64,000 bases of DNA from CAWJAP01 sp963834365 (GCA_963834365.1 CAWIBS010000024.1:62001-126000), one strand, 5' to 3'. Counted from the stretch's first letter, positions 36,329 through 47,210 are shown. Numbers and translations are program-made. Notes: generated by a model from the sequence alone, not told the origin.

Positions 36329-37936
36329 TCAGCGACTCGAACGGCCGTCCTTCGACGCGGTGCCATCTCGGACGAGGCGCAGCACGATCCGCTTCATCTC
36401 ACGGTCGGGGTCGCCGCCGCGCTCCTCCGCGTTCAGCTGACTCACCCGCGCGAGCAGCTCGCGCGCGCGCGTCGTCTGGCCGGATCGCTGATAGGCCTGG
36501 CCGAGCACGTAAACAGGCGCCGCGTTGCCCGGGTCGAGCGCGACCGCCTGTTCGAGGTTCGCGATGGCCTCGGTCACCTGGTTGCGCTTCAAGAGGATCT
36601 TCCCGAGCTCGGCGCGCGCGCCGGCGAGCTGCGGGTCCAGCGTGACCGCCGATTCGAGCGCCTCGACCACCTCGTTCCCGGCATCGGTCACCGGGTCGAC
36701 GCCCGCGCGCAGGAGCGCGAGGGCGAGCATGTAGGGGAGCACCGCGTTGACTGGGCCGGCGGCGACCCGCTCGCGGAGCAGGCCGATGGCCTTGTCGGTG
36801 CGACCGGTCTGCATCCACGCCATCGCGAGCGCAATGTACGGCACCGGCTGGCGCGGGTCCAGCGTGCGCGCGCGGTCGAACGCGGCTTGGGCCTCGCCGA
36901 CGAGCCCCTGCATCGCGAGGAGGACGCCGCGCTGCAGGTGCAGCGGGACCGACGAGGGACGTTGGCCGAGCCCGATGTCGACAATCTCCAACCCCAGCTC
37001 GTAGTTCTCGTGATCGAGGGCGATGAGCGCGAGATCGATGTAGTTGTCCTCAGCCTGCGGATCCAGGCGCGTCGCGGTGCGGAGCGCGTCGTACGCCTGT
37101 TGTACCCGGCCTGCCTTGACGTAGGCCTGGGCGAGGAGATTGTGCAGCTCCGCCGGCTGCACGCCTTCGGCGACCAACGCCTCACCCGCGGCGATGGCCG
37201 CCTCGGCGTCGCCGCCTTCGACGAGCATGAGCACGTGGTTGTAGGCGGCTGCGTACCGATCCCGGTATGTCGTCTTCGCCCGGGCGAAGAAGCGCGCCGC
37301 ATCCGCATAGGCCTTGCGCTGCCCGAGGACGACGCCGGCAGCGAAGGAGCGGCTCGAATCCCGGGCCGTGAGCGCGTCGAGGAGCGCGACGGCATCGGTT
37401 CGGCGGTCCGCGGCGAGCAGACTGGCAGCGTGGTGAAGCGCCCAGTCAGGGTGGTCGAGGGTGCGATCGCGGGCCTGCTCGAAGTGGACGAGAGCCGCCG
37501 TCAGATCGCCGCGGGCGAACGCCATCTCGGCGACGTGCACGTGCGAGATGGCATCGCCCGGGACCTGCCGCAGGACGCGCTCGAAATGGGTGGCCGCGGC
37601 GTCGTGCCGGCCGAGCGAGAACTCGTTCACCGCGAGGTTCTTCCGCGCCGGGTGGAAGTCGGGATCGATCGCGAGGGCCGCGGCGAAGCGCGCGTTGGCT
37701 TCGTCGAGACGGCCTGCGCCCGTGAGCGCGATCCCGAACAGATTCAGGGCCCGCAGGTCGCGCGGCGTCCTGGCGAGCCACGGCGCGAGCAACTCGATGG
37801 CCGCCGCGAACTCGTGCCGCTGGATGTGAGCCGTGGCGCAGTCGAGCGGGCTGCTCGCGCACTCCGTGGCCGCCCGGACGCTGCCGGGCGTGCAGGACAA
37901 CAAGACCACGAAGCCCGAGATGAGCAGGCGCGACAT
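36329..37936 (-). CDS. Secreted TPR-repeat protein, intact
   Basis: This intact 535-residue protein starts at ATG 37936 with a signal peptide (MSRLLISGFVVLLSCTPGSV, cleavage near RAA). About 13 TPR units run from residue 40 to 510: LNLFGIALTGAGRLDEANAR, FAAALAIDPDFHPARKNLAV, LHNLLAQAYVKAGRVQQAYD, FDRARTLDPRQPVPYIALAM, LEQAVALDPGNAAPVYVLGQ. A Cys in LLSC could be a lipobox, although its context is not ideal. It probably serves as a protein-protein scaffold near the outer membrane. It is downstream of the TonB receptor and upstream of the other TPR gene, all on the minus strand. Confidence 0.85.
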   Translation of the reverse strand: MSRLLISGFVVLLSCTPGSVRAATECASSPLDCATAHIQRHEFAAAIELLAPWLARTPRDLRALNLFGIALTGAGRLDEANARFAAALAIDPDFHPARKNLAVNEFSLGRHDAAATHFERVLRQVPGDAISHVHVAEMAFARGDLTAALVHFEQARDRTLDHPDWALHHAASLLAADRRTDAVALLDALTARDSSRSFAAGVVLGQRKAYADAARFFARAKTTYRDRYAAAYNHVLMLVEGGDAEAAIAAGEALVAEGVQPAELHNLLAQAYVKAGRVQQAYDALRTATRLDPQAEDNYIDLALIALDHENYELGLEIVDIGLGQRPSSVPLHLQRGVLLAMQGLVGEAQAAFDRARTLDPRQPVPYIALAMAWMQTGRTDKAIGLLRERVAAGPVNAVLPYMLALALLRAGVDPVTDAGNEVVEALESAVTLDPQLAGARAELGKILLKRNQVTEAIANLEQAVALDPGNAAPVYVLGQAYQRSGQTTRARELLARVSQLNAEERGGDPDREMKRIVLRLVRDGTASKDGRSSR

Positions 37937-38000
37937 GAGGCGAGCCGTCCGCCGGGGCCGGGCCGGCCCCCCACGGCGGCTGCCGGCGATGACCCGGCCC

Positions 38001-41000
38001 TCAGAACGAGAAGCGGACCGCGAACTGCAGAATACGCCCGGGCAGCGCCTGCGTCGAGCGCCCGAACAGCGAGCTCGTCATGTTGCTGTCGGGGTTCGCC
38101 AGGTTCGTGTTGTTGAACGCGTTGAACGCCTCGATCCGCAGCTGGACCTGGGAGCCCGGTCCGAGCATCTGGGGGGCGCCTATCGACTTGGCCAGCACGA
38201 AGTCGACATTGAAGTACCCCGGACCCCGGAACGTGTTGCGTCCCAGCGCCCCCGCCACTCCGGGCGCGGGAGTCGGGAAATCCGACGGCACGAAGATGCC
38301 GCTCAGGAAGTCGTCGTTCGACAGGCCATCGAGGGAACTGCCGAACGATGGAATGTCGGGCCGGTCGTTGGCGAAGTTGTCCGCGTTGTAGTCGCAGCCG
38401 TTGTTGCCGACGATCGCGCCCGACGCATTGCGAACCGGCGCGAACGCCCGGCCGTTGCAGACGACCGTGAACGGCGTCCCGCTTTGCCCGACGAGGACAC
38501 CTGCCAGCTGCCAGCCGCCGGCGATGGCCTTGAGCACGCCCGACTCCGGACTCGGCAGCATCCAGTTCGCGGAGACGGCGAACTTCTGACTGACATCGAA
38601 ATCGGCCGGGCCCTTCTCCTGATCGGGCGGGCCGTACGCATCCGGACGCGAGGGCGCGGAGAACGTACTCGCAAAGTCCGTGGCCTTCCCGAACGTATAG
38701 GCCGCGCCAAACTGTATCTGCGCGCGGTTGACTTTGAGCGCAAGCGTGCCGCCGTGGTACGCGACTCTCATCGCTCGCGTCCGTGTAGTTGATCGCCGCG
38801 AAGCCCGGAAGGATGCCGTCGAAGCGCGCGTCGAAGAGATCGCCGTTGAACCGGTTGATGTCCCACTTGCGGTACGCGAGTCTCCCGCGGGAGCCGATGT
38901 AGTCAGCCTCGACGGCCACCGATCGCCCGACGGCGCGCTGCACGCCGACGAACCAGTTGTCGAGATACATCGTGTCGATGTTGGGGTCGACCACGTGGAC
39001 CAGCCCACGTCCGTTGATGAGCCCGCCATGCTCGTTCAGCCCACCGGTCAATCCCGCCGGCCGCGGGTAGTTGTAGGGCATCTCGAGACTCTGGCCCAGG
39101 CCGAACACGGGCCGAACGACCGGATCGTTGGTCGTCGCCGTCGTCGTACCGAAGCCGGGCAGGTTGAGGTATTCCGAGTCCCAGATCTGATTCGACATGC
39201 GCTCGAAGGAGCGCCCCCATCCGACGCGAATCGACATGATGGCCTGGTTCGTGGGGTCCCAGGCGAGGCTCAACCGCGGCGCGAACGTGTGTTGACCGCC
39301 GCTCCAGAGGCCGTCTTCGAGGTAGTACTTCCGTTCGAGGACCCGTGCGCTCGCGAGCCGCGTGCGCAGATCGCCGCTGTCGGTCGTGAACTCGATGTTG
39401 GCCATCGGGCCGGACGTGTCGGAGATGTTCAGGAAGCCCTCGTAGCGGAGACCCAGGTTCAGCGTCAGGTTCGGCCTGACCTTCCAGTCGTTCTGCACGA
39501 AGCCAGAGACCGACTGCGTGCGGTGGAATCGCGTGAGCCGCAGCACTTCGCCGCCCGTGCGCCGGATCGATGGCGAGATTGCTCTGGCTGAACGGCGCAT
39601 CCGCCCCGAAATCGAAGACGCTGTTGAACCCATAGGTCGGCCGGTTGTAGGTCCGCGACGCCTCGTTGTCGGCGTGCTCGCGCGTATAGGCGCCGCCCAT
39701 CTTCAAGCTGTGCGAGCCGCGCGTCCACGTGACCACGTCGCGCCATTCGAAGCTGTTCTGCACGAACTCGTTCGGTCCGAAGCCGGCCTGATAGCCGACG
39801 ATCCCGGTCACCGTGATGCCGGGCACGTCGGGCCGGGGATTGGTCAGCTCACCCCACGGGCGCACCCAGGAGAACGACGCTTCGTTCACCATGCTCGGCG
39901 ACAGCACCTTGGTCCAGTTGGTGTTGAAGTGCATGCTGTTGGTCGGCGACGGCGCCGTGAACGCCGGATACACGCTCGGCTCCCCGAAGCCCACCTTTTC
40001 GGTCGTCGTGCGATTGAACGATCCGTACAGGCGATCGCGTCCCTCGTTGAAGTTGTGATCGACGCGCGCCGTCCACTGCAGCCCGTTGCGGGGCGAGGTC
40101 TCGTTCCACGTGCCTTCGCCCGTGACCGGGAGGTTGCACGGGATCTGTCCGACGGACGAGTTGATGAGCGCGCTGCCCGTACAGCTCGACGACAGAAGCT
40201 GGCCGGCGGTCCGGAAGTTGCGATCCGGCGCGAACGACGCCGGGAAGTTCGACAGGATGTAGGTCGAGACGTTGTTCGGCCGGTTCTGCTCCATGAAGCG
40301 GGTGAACTCCGGCGTGATGATCGCGGACGCACGGCTGATCGCGACGTCCGAGCGGAGCACGTCGCCCGAGGTGAAGAAGAACGTCCGATCCTTCGCGACC
40401 GGTCCGCCGACGCCCCAGGAGACCTCGTGGCGTCCGAAGTCGGGGTGCGTGAACCCCGTGGTTCGCTCCTGGAAGTAGTTCTTTTCCTGGAGCGCGTCGT
40501 TCGAGAAGTAGTAGCCGGCGCTCCCGTGCAGCGTGTTCGTCCCGCTCTTCGTGATGACGTTGACGAGGACCGAGCCGTTGCGGCCGTACTCGGCGGTGAA
40601 GTTGTTGACCGAGACACGCACCTCCGAGACGCTCTCGGCGTTCGGGTTGATGTTCACCACGCCGCTGCGCTGGCTCGAGCTGACGGTGGAGGAGTCGATG
40701 AGGAAGTTGTTCGACTCGGTCCGCGCGCCGTTGGCATTCATGTTCACGCCGAACTCGTTGTTGTAGAGGTCGGCATTCGATTGCGCGTAGGCCTGGCCGC
40801 CGCCGGTCGCACGACCGGTCACGCCGGGCGTCAGCACGACGAGGTTGAAGAAGTTGCGCCCGATGAGCGGCAGCTCCTTGACCTGGTTCTCCTCGATCAG
40901 GCCCGACACGCGGCCCTGCGCCGTCTCGATGAGCGGCGTCCGGGCGTTGACGGTGACTTGCTCCTCCGTCGTGCCGACTTCCAGCGTCGAGGTTGATCGT

Positions 41001-41313
41001 CTTGGTTTCGGCCGCCTGCAGTCTGACGTGCTCCTGCACGGCGGTCTTGAATCCGGTGAGCGAGACGCGGAGCGGTGTAGAGGCCTCCGCCGAGCGCCGG
41101 GAACCGGTAGTACCCCGTAGCGGTCGTCACGACCGACTGGGTGATGCCGGTCTCTTCGTTGACCAGCGTCACGGTGGCACCCGGCACGATGCTGTTGCTG
41201 GTGTCGGTGACCGTGCCTTCGAGCGCGCTGGCGAACTGGGCCGCGGCGGTGCGCGGCAGACCAACGGCGATGATGAGCGTGCAGGCGGCAAACAGTCCGA
41301 GGCGGGTGCGCAT
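38001..41313 (-). CDS. Oar-like TonB-dependent receptor (four frameshifts)
   Basis: Start ATG 41313, signal peptide MRTRLGLFAACTLIIAVGLP. The carboxypeptidase-regulatory domain (LEGTVTDTSNSIVPGATVTL, about 30-110) is followed by the plug with VKELPLIGRNFFNLVVLTPG, NNFLIDSS and FTAEYGRNGSVLVNVITKSG. The barrel ends RILQFAVRFSF with a terminal Phe. Extra bases near 41085 and 40983 interrupt the N-terminal part, with further breaks near 39590 and 38775. Each can be repaired to a smooth receptor of about 1100 residues. It heads a minus-strand set with two TPR proteins and faces the CRTAC1 gene across a control region with palindromes. Ligand unknown. It is only distantly similar to the receptor at 6581-9799. 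Confidence 0.85.
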
Positions 41314-41444
41314 GCGAACTCCTTGCGATCTCTGGCCAGAGCGGCGCAAGGTCGGGGTGGGGCCGACCCGGGAACATGCCTGCGACGACAGCGGACGATC
41401 CGCTGCCGGCTCTGGCTTTTGATTACTCGTGACGGTCGGGGCGG

Positions 41445-41473
41445 AACGTATATCGTATATGACCTGTTGTCAA
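41445..41473 (-). promoter_or_regulatory. Possible promoter of the second TonB receptor
   Basis: On the minus strand TTGACA (41473-41468) precedes the AT-rich run CATATACGATATACG. TATACG gives a -10 with a short 15-base spacer. The region is the only AT-rich patch before the gene, and the TTGACA is part of an inverted repeat with a plus-strand TTGACA at 41481-41486. Confidence 0.35.
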
Positions 41474-41494
41474 GCCTCTTTTGACACATCAGTC

Positions 41495-41506
41495 GTTTGG
41501 CCAAAC
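41495..41506. promoter_or_regulatory. Perfect palindrome GTTTGGCCAAAC, candidate operator
   Basis: This 12-base perfect palindrome lies between the divergent TonB receptor and CRTAC1 genes. Its core TTGGCCAAAC recurs at 41571-41580 over the CRTAC1 start. Two copies of the same core at the two ends of a divergent control region suggest one regulator acting on both genes. The regulator is not encoded beside it. Confidence 0.45.
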
Positions 41507-41564
41507 AACTTGCTCACAGCAGCTCATCTTTATCGCCTTCGTTTGACTGGGAACCTGCCTGGAG

Positions 41565-43436
41565 TTGAAATTGGCCAAACCTCTTAGCGGTGTGGGTGGT
41601 GTGAAAACGACCGGCGTGCCAGCCGACCATCGGTCGAATCGACGCAGATGGCTGGCGCTGATTCCCTTGATCCTGAGCGGCTGGGTGGTTGTCGAGGCAT
41701 ACCAGGGTATGGCGGCCCCTCGGCCGTCTCCTCGCCCCGTGCCGCGCATCGAGACCGACCTGCCTCCGATCACCGTGGCTTTCGCGGACGTGGCCGAAGC
41801 CGCGGGGCTCACCGCGCCGAACGTCTCGGGCGATCCGCAGCGCAAGCGCTATCTGCTCGAAACCACCGGGAGCGGCGTGGCCATCTTCGACGCGGATGGC
41901 GACGAGCTCATGGACGTCTTGCTCGTCAACGGGACGACGCTGGACGGTCGCGACGGAGCTCGAGGCGCGGCGTCGGACGCTGGGAGCGCCTCGACGAGTC
42001 ATCTCTACCGCAATCGCGGCGGCCTCCGCTTCGAGGATGTCAGCGGCCCGAGCGGATTCACGAAGGTCGGCTGGGGTCAGGGCGTCTGCGCAGCCGACTA
42101 CGATGCCGATGGCGACGCCGACCTGTTCGTCACCTATTACGGGCAGAGCGTGCTCTATGGCAACGACGGACGCGGGCGCTTCGCGGACGTCACAGCCGCG
42201 GCTGGTCTTCCCGCAACCGGGACGCGCTGGGATACCGGGTGCTCCTGGTTCGACTACGACCTCGATGGGCATCTCGATCTCGTCGTGACGTCGTATCTCG
42301 AGTTCGACCGGACGCGCGTGCCGGAGCCCGGCGCCGGCACGCACTGTCTGTGGAAGGGTGTGCCGGTCATGTGCGGTCCGCGCGGCCTGCCCTTCGCTCG
42401 GCAGCGGCTCTTTCGCAACGGCGGCAACGGACGCTTCGTCGACGTGTCGGCGGCGGCCGGAATCGGAGCGATCAAGGGGTGCTACGGCTTCACGGTCGTG
42501 GCGTCGGATTTCGACAACGACCGGTATCCGGACCTCTACGTGGCCTGCGATTCCACGCCGAGCCTGCTGTTTCGCAACCGCGGCGACGGCACGTTCGAGG
42601 AGAACGGTCTGCTCGCCGGCGCGGCGCTCAACGAGGACGGCCAGGAGCAGGGCGGCATGGGCGTGGCGGTCGCCGACTACGACGAGGACGGCGACCTCGA
42701 CATCGTCAAGACGAACTTCAGCGACGACATCCCGAACGTCTATCACAACACCGGCCAGGGCGTGTTCGAAGATCGCGTGCTGCGATCCGGACTGGGCGGC
42801 TACATGCAGTACGTCGGCTGGGGCGTCCACCTCATGGACGTCGATCACGACGGGCTCCGCGATCTCCTCATGGTGAACGGGCACGTGTATCCCGAAGCGG
42901 AGCGCAGCCCGGATGTCGGCTTTCGCCAGCCGAGGCTGCTCTACTGGCACGTCGGGGGTGGCCGCTTCAAGGACGTGTCGAGCGGCGCCGGGGCCGGTGT
43001 GACGGCCGCGTGGTCGTCGCGCGGATCGGCGGCCGGTGATCTGGACAACGACGGCCGGCTCGAGGTCGTGATCAACAATCTCGGCGGACGCCCGAGCCTG
43101 CTGGCGAACCAGGCGCCGCAGAAGGCCTGGCTGCTCGTGCGTTCGGTGGGCCGGGCCCCCAACCGCGACGCCATCGGGGCGCGCGTCACGGTCGTCGCCG
43201 GAGACCGGCGCGTCTCGGGCGACGTGCAAACGGGCACGAGCTTCCTCTCGCAGAACGACCCCCGCGTGCACGTCGGCCTGGGCTCGTCGCGGACCTACGA
43301 CCGCATCGAGGTGCGCTGGCCGCGTGGCGACCGTGAGGTGTTTCCGGGTGGCGCGGCGAATCAGGTCGTGACGATCAGGCAGGGCAGCGGATCGCCGGTC
43401 TCACCCTCGTCCACGGGCCAGGCCGTGGTGCCGTGA
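41565..43436 (+). CDS. CRTAC1-family FG-GAP/ASPIC-UnbV protein, exported
   Basis: The 623-residue frame opens at TTG 41565; TTG 41571, six bases after GGAG, is the better start. The N-terminus has one membrane or signal segment (WLALIPLILSGWVVVEAY). Seven or so VCBS/FG-GAP blades carry calcium-type loops: FDADGDELMDVLLVNG, YDADGDADLFVTYYG, FDYDLDGHLDLVV, FDNDRYPDLYVA, YDEDGDLDIVKTNF, DVDHDGLRDLLMVNG and DLDNDGRLEVVINN. The last 100 residues form the ASPIC/UnbV domain (GARVTVVAGDRRVSGDVQTG, then SFLSQNDPRVHVGLG). CRTAC1 proteins are extracytoplasmic propellers, often partnered with TPR and TonB proteins as here. Role unknown. Confidence 0.88.
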   Translation: MKLAKPLSGVGGVKTTGVPADHRSNRRRWLALIPLILSGWVVVEAYQGMAAPRPSPRPVPRIETDLPPITVAFADVAEAAGLTAPNVSGDPQRKRYLLETTGSGVAIFDADGDELMDVLLVNGTTLDGRDGARGAASDAGSASTSHLYRNRGGLRFEDVSGPSGFTKVGWGQGVCAADYDADGDADLFVTYYGQSVLYGNDGRGRFADVTAAAGLPATGTRWDTGCSWFDYDLDGHLDLVVTSYLEFDRTRVPEPGAGTHCLWKGVPVMCGPRGLPFARQRLFRNGGNGRFVDVSAAAGIGAIKGCYGFTVVASDFDNDRYPDLYVACDSTPSLLFRNRGDGTFEENGLLAGAALNEDGQEQGGMGVAVADYDEDGDLDIVKTNFSDDIPNVYHNTGQGVFEDRVLRSGLGGYMQYVGWGVHLMDVDHDGLRDLLMVNGHVYPEAERSPDVGFRQPRLLYWHVGGGRFKDVSSGAGAGVTAAWSSRGSAAGDLDNDGRLEVVINNLGGRPSLLANQAPQKAWLLVRSVGRAPNRDAIGARVTVVAGDRRVSGDVQTGTSFLSQNDPRVHVGLGSSRTYDRIEVRWPRGDREVFPGGAANQVVTIRQGSGSPVSPSSTGQAVVP

Positions 43437-43643
43437 ATTGCGACGGCGTCGCGCGGTGCCGGCAGTTCGGCGTGTGCGGCGGCGATTCCAGCAGCCGATC
43501 GCGCGCGGCATCGGGCGATTCATCCCGCTGAAGTCACAGGCCCGCTGCAAGAACGCCGTTCAGCTCCGTTCTTCGGACAACGGCGCCGTGAACGCCCGGA
43601 AGGGCCCGGACGCCTTGATGGTTGTGCCACCTGGAGGCGTCCG

Positions 43644-44618
43644 ATGACATCACGTGCGTTCGTTGCCGGTTTTCTCCTTCTCTCAGCGGCCTGCGCGCGA
43701 ACGGACGCGCCCCCACCGATCGCGGGAACTTCGCATGCGCTCAGCTTCAAAGCGCCGGCCGCCGAAGCGACCGTCGACCAGCGCTCGTCACGGCCGGGTG
43801 GCCGGCAAGCCGCTGCGATGACGACCGAGAGCTTCCGCCGGATGGCACCGCAGCAACCCGTCGATCCGATCTCGTATCTCGCGTACGCCTACGCCATGAG
43901 CCTCGAGCTGCCGGGCGATCACCTGGCCCGCACGATGGACGCGCACGCGGCCGCGTGTCGTGCGGCGGGCCTGCGCGTCTGCCAGGTGGTCACCGCCCAG
44001 CGTGAAGGCGACCCGGCGAGCCACGTCCGTGGGACGCTGTCGCTGCGCGCCGAGCCCCGGTGGCTGGAGCGCTTCATGACCAATGTGGATGGCGACGCGC
44101 GCGGCGCCGGCGGCCGTCTCGTGTCGAAGTCGACGACGACCGAGGACTTGACCCGGGCCATCATCGACACGGAAGCCGCGCTTCGCGCGAAGCGGACGCT
44201 GCGCGGCCGCCTCGAACAGCTCCTCGCCAGCCGTCCGGGCAAGCTGGCCGACCTCCTCGAGGTCGAGCGGGAGCTGGCGCGCGTGCAGACCGAGATCGAT
44301 TCGACCGACTCCAACCTCGCGGCGATGCGCACCCGCGTGGCGATGTCGGAGCTGACCGTTCTCTACGCGTCGGCCGCCCGCGCCGTGGCCGGCGACACGT
44401 TCGCCCCCCTCCACAGGGCCGTGTCGAGCTTCATTGGCACCGCGATCCATGGGGTGGCGGCAATCGTGACGATCGTCGCCATGGCGCTGCCGTGGGCGAT
44501 CGTCAGCCTGCTGGCGGCGTGGGTGATCCTGTGGTCGCTGCGACGGCGCGCCACGGACATCGGCAGCCCGGAACCGCCATCCTCGGTGATCGAGCCACCG
44601 TCCCCGTCGAATGCATGA
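43644..44618 (+). CDS. DUF4349 lipoprotein
   Basis: This 324-residue protein starts at ATG 43644 behind GGAGG. The signal peptide ends in a lipobox (LLLSAAC, Cys17), so it is a lipid-anchored envelope protein. The DUF4349 core follows: a ferredoxin-like half (SHVRGTLSLRAEPRWLERFM), a long coiled coil (DLTRAIIDTEAALRAKRTLR, then LLEVERELARVQTEIDSTDS), and a C-terminal membrane helix (AAIVTIVAMALPWAIVSLLA) with a short charged tail. The two-anchor layout, lipid plus C-terminal helix, is the usual one. Cellular role unknown. It is followed by a palindromic repeat and an unrelated permease. Confidence 0.82.
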   Translation: MTSRAFVAGFLLLSAACARTDAPPPIAGTSHALSFKAPAAEATVDQRSSRPGGRQAAAMTTESFRRMAPQQPVDPISYLAYAYAMSLELPGDHLARTMDAHAAACRAAGLRVCQVVTAQREGDPASHVRGTLSLRAEPRWLERFMTNVDGDARGAGGRLVSKSTTTEDLTRAIIDTEAALRAKRTLRGRLEQLLASRPGKLADLLEVERELARVQTEIDSTDSNLAAMRTRVAMSELTVLYASAARAVAGDTFAPLHRAVSSFIGTAIHGVAAIVTIVAMALPWAIVSLLAAWVILWSLRRRATDIGSPEPPSSVIEPPSPSNA

Positions 44619-44626
44619 TTCAGGAG

Positions 44627-44646
44627 GGCGGGGCTTCAGCCCCGCC
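44627..44646. repeat. Palindrome GGCGGGGCTTCAGCCCCGCC
   Basis: A 20-base palindrome with the CTTCAG core of the interspersed repeat family. It lies nine bases behind the DUF4349 stop, so it may also act as a hairpin terminator, although no U-tract follows. Confidence 0.6.
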
Positions 44647-44720
44647 GATCTCGGCCGCCGGAGGCTGGTACGGATGGGCTCTGGTAAACCCTGCGCCGAC
44701 TGGATACGTCCAAGTCAGTC

Positions 44721-47151
44721 GTGACCGTCATTGCCGATCTTCGCTATGCGGCGCGGGAATGGCGCCGCCGTCCGGGGTTCGCGCTCACCGCGATCCTCTC
44801 GCTGGCCCTCGGGATCGGCGCCACGAGCGCCGTGTTCAGCGTCGTCTACGGCGTCCTGATCAATCCCTTTCCCGTACGTGGGCGCCGAGCGCATGATGCA
44901 GCTCGCCCTGAGGGACACGGCCGGCCGTTTCCGCTATCCGGGGGCGACCGGTGCTCAGTTGGAGCAGCTTCGACAGGCACGGTCTGTCGAGAGCGTCGTG
45001 GGGGAGGATGGGTGGAACCTCACCACCACGGATGGCGACATCCCCGAAGACGTCGTCGCGTCATACATCTCGCCGAACGCGCCGAACCATTGGGGCGTGC
45101 CTGCCCTCATGGGACGCTGGCTCATCCCCGCTGACGCGCCTCCGGGTCAGGACCCGGCACGCGTGGTGGTGTTGAGCTACCAGTTCTGGCAACGCTACTA
45201 CGCGGGCGATCCAGGAGTCGTCGGCCGCACGCTTCAACTCGTCCGCAAGAACTATCAGATCGTCGGCGTGATGCCGCCCCGGTTTCGCTGGCGCGAAGGC
45301 GACATCTACATGCCGCTCAAGGTGCGGCCCGAGCCCACTGTCTACTACGGCGTCACCCTCAAGATACGGCCGGGCGTTTCGATCGCGGCCGCCAACGCGG
45401 AGCTGCAGCCGGTCCTCCAGGAGTTCGCAAAGCAGACGCCCAACCGCTACCCGGACGAGTTCCGGGTGAACCTGCGCAGCATCATCGAGATGTATGCGCG
45501 GCCGATGGGGCCCAGGCTCTTTCTGCTGCTCGGCGCCGTGACGTCGCTGCTGCTCGTGGGCTGCGCCAACGTGTCGATCCTCCTCCTCGTGCGCGGGGCG
45601 CACCGCCAGCAGGAGCTCGCCGTGCGTGCGGCGCTCGGAGCCGCCCGTGTCCGCATCGTGCAGCAGTTGTTGACGGAGGCGCTGGCGATTGCCGTGGTCG
45701 GCGCGGCGCTGGGCGTGTTCATCGCCTGGAGAGGCCTGGCGCTGATCGTGGCGTGGGTGCCCACCAACTCGTTCGCGGCCGAATCGGTCATCGCGATGAA
45801 CCTGCCCGTCCTGCTCTTCAGCACGGCCCTGGCGGTCATCACCGCGATCGTGTTCGGCGTCTGGCCGGCGCTGCAGCTGTCACGTCCCGACCTCGGCCGC
45901 GTGGTGCAGGCCAGCGCGCGACGGGTGATCGGCAGTTCGCAGGGGCGGCGGACCCATCGCGTCATGATCGCCGTCCAGGTGGCGCTGACCCTGCTGATGT
46001 TGAGTGCGGCGGGCGCGGCGGGGAAGGGCTTCCTGCAGCTGGCGAACGCAGAGCTCGGATACGACCCACGGAACACGATGTCTCTGCCGATCCCCATCCA
46101 TGACGGCACGTACCCGACTTGGAAGGAGCGGTCCGAGTACTTCGAGCGGCTCCGGGCCGCGGTCGCCTCCATGCCCCAGGTGGTGTCCGCGGGAATCTCG
46201 ACCAACGCGACGCCGCCTGCCAACGGCGGCGACACGACCATCGAGATTCTCGCCAGCAGCGCGATCGAGAAGCCCGTCGCCCGGTCCAATTTCGTCAGCC
46301 CCGAGTATTTCTCCCTGCTCCAGATTCCGGTCGTGCAGGGACGCGTCTGGAGTCAGGACGAAATCACGCGCGGCGCGCCCCTGGCCGTGATCAACCAGAC
46401 GATGGCCCGGCAGCTCTGGCCGGGCGGCGATGCCATCGGCCGACAGATCAGGGCCCCGAACCTCAGGAACGAACCACCGTATTCGCCCGCGGCCGCCGGC
46501 GCCGATGGATGGCTGCAGATCATCGGCATCGTGGCCGACGCGCGCAACGACGGGCTGCGCAACCCGATCAAGCCAGCCTTCTACGTCCCCTACACGCTGA
46601 AGCTGCGGATGTTCACCCAGATCCTGGTACGCACGCGCGTGCCTCCCCTGTCCATCCTGCGCGATGTCCGCGCCGAGCTGGTTCGCGTCGATCGCGAACA
46701 GCAGGTCATGCGGGTACGGGACCTGGACGGGTGGATCACCAATCTTCCCGAGTACTCGCAACAGCGGCTGGTCGCGAGGCTCTTCGGCATCTTCTCGATC
46801 CTGGCGCTGGCGCTGTCGGCAGTGGGGCTCTACAGCGTCGTGTCCTACGGTGTCGCCACACGGACCAACGAATTCGGCATCCGCATGGCGCTCGGGGCCA
46901 GGGCGCGCGACGTCGTCCGCATGGTGCTCTCGGGGACGTCCTGGACGGTCGGCGTCGGGCTGCTGGCCGGCGTGCTGCTGTGTCTGGCCTTCGACACCGT
47001 CGCGTCACAGTGGGTGACCGAAAGCTCGCGCGATCCACTGATTCTGGCTGGCGTGACCCTCCTGCTGCTGGCCGTGGCCGTCATGGCGTGTCTTGCTCCC
47101 GCGCGGCGCGCGGCGTCGATCGATCCGATGGACGCCGTGCGACACGAGTAG
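44721..47151 (+). CDS. FtsX/MacB-like permease of the ADOP group (frameshift near 44873)
   Basis: The frame opens at 44721 with MTVIADLRYAAREWRRRPGF and FALTAILSLALGIGATSAVF, so the long N-terminal ADOP domain is missing. An extra G near 44873 breaks it at NPFPYVGAERMMQL. The rest is open to 47151: MacB_PCD with YQFWQRYYAGDPGVVGRTLQ, FtsX with LLLVGCANVSILLLVRGAHR, a second MacB_PCD (PEYFSLLQIPVVQGRVW, INQTMARQLWPGGDAIGRQI), and a last FtsX with LALSAVGLYSVVSYGVATRT, GIRMALGARARDVVRMV and SIDPMDAVRHE. Repaired length is about 809 residues. No PadR or ATPase adjoins it. Confidence 0.87.
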
Positions 47152-47210
47152 CCGGGATGCATGACGGGACGGACAATCTCGTCACAAGGGTCAACCCGTG
47201 ATGACGCCGA

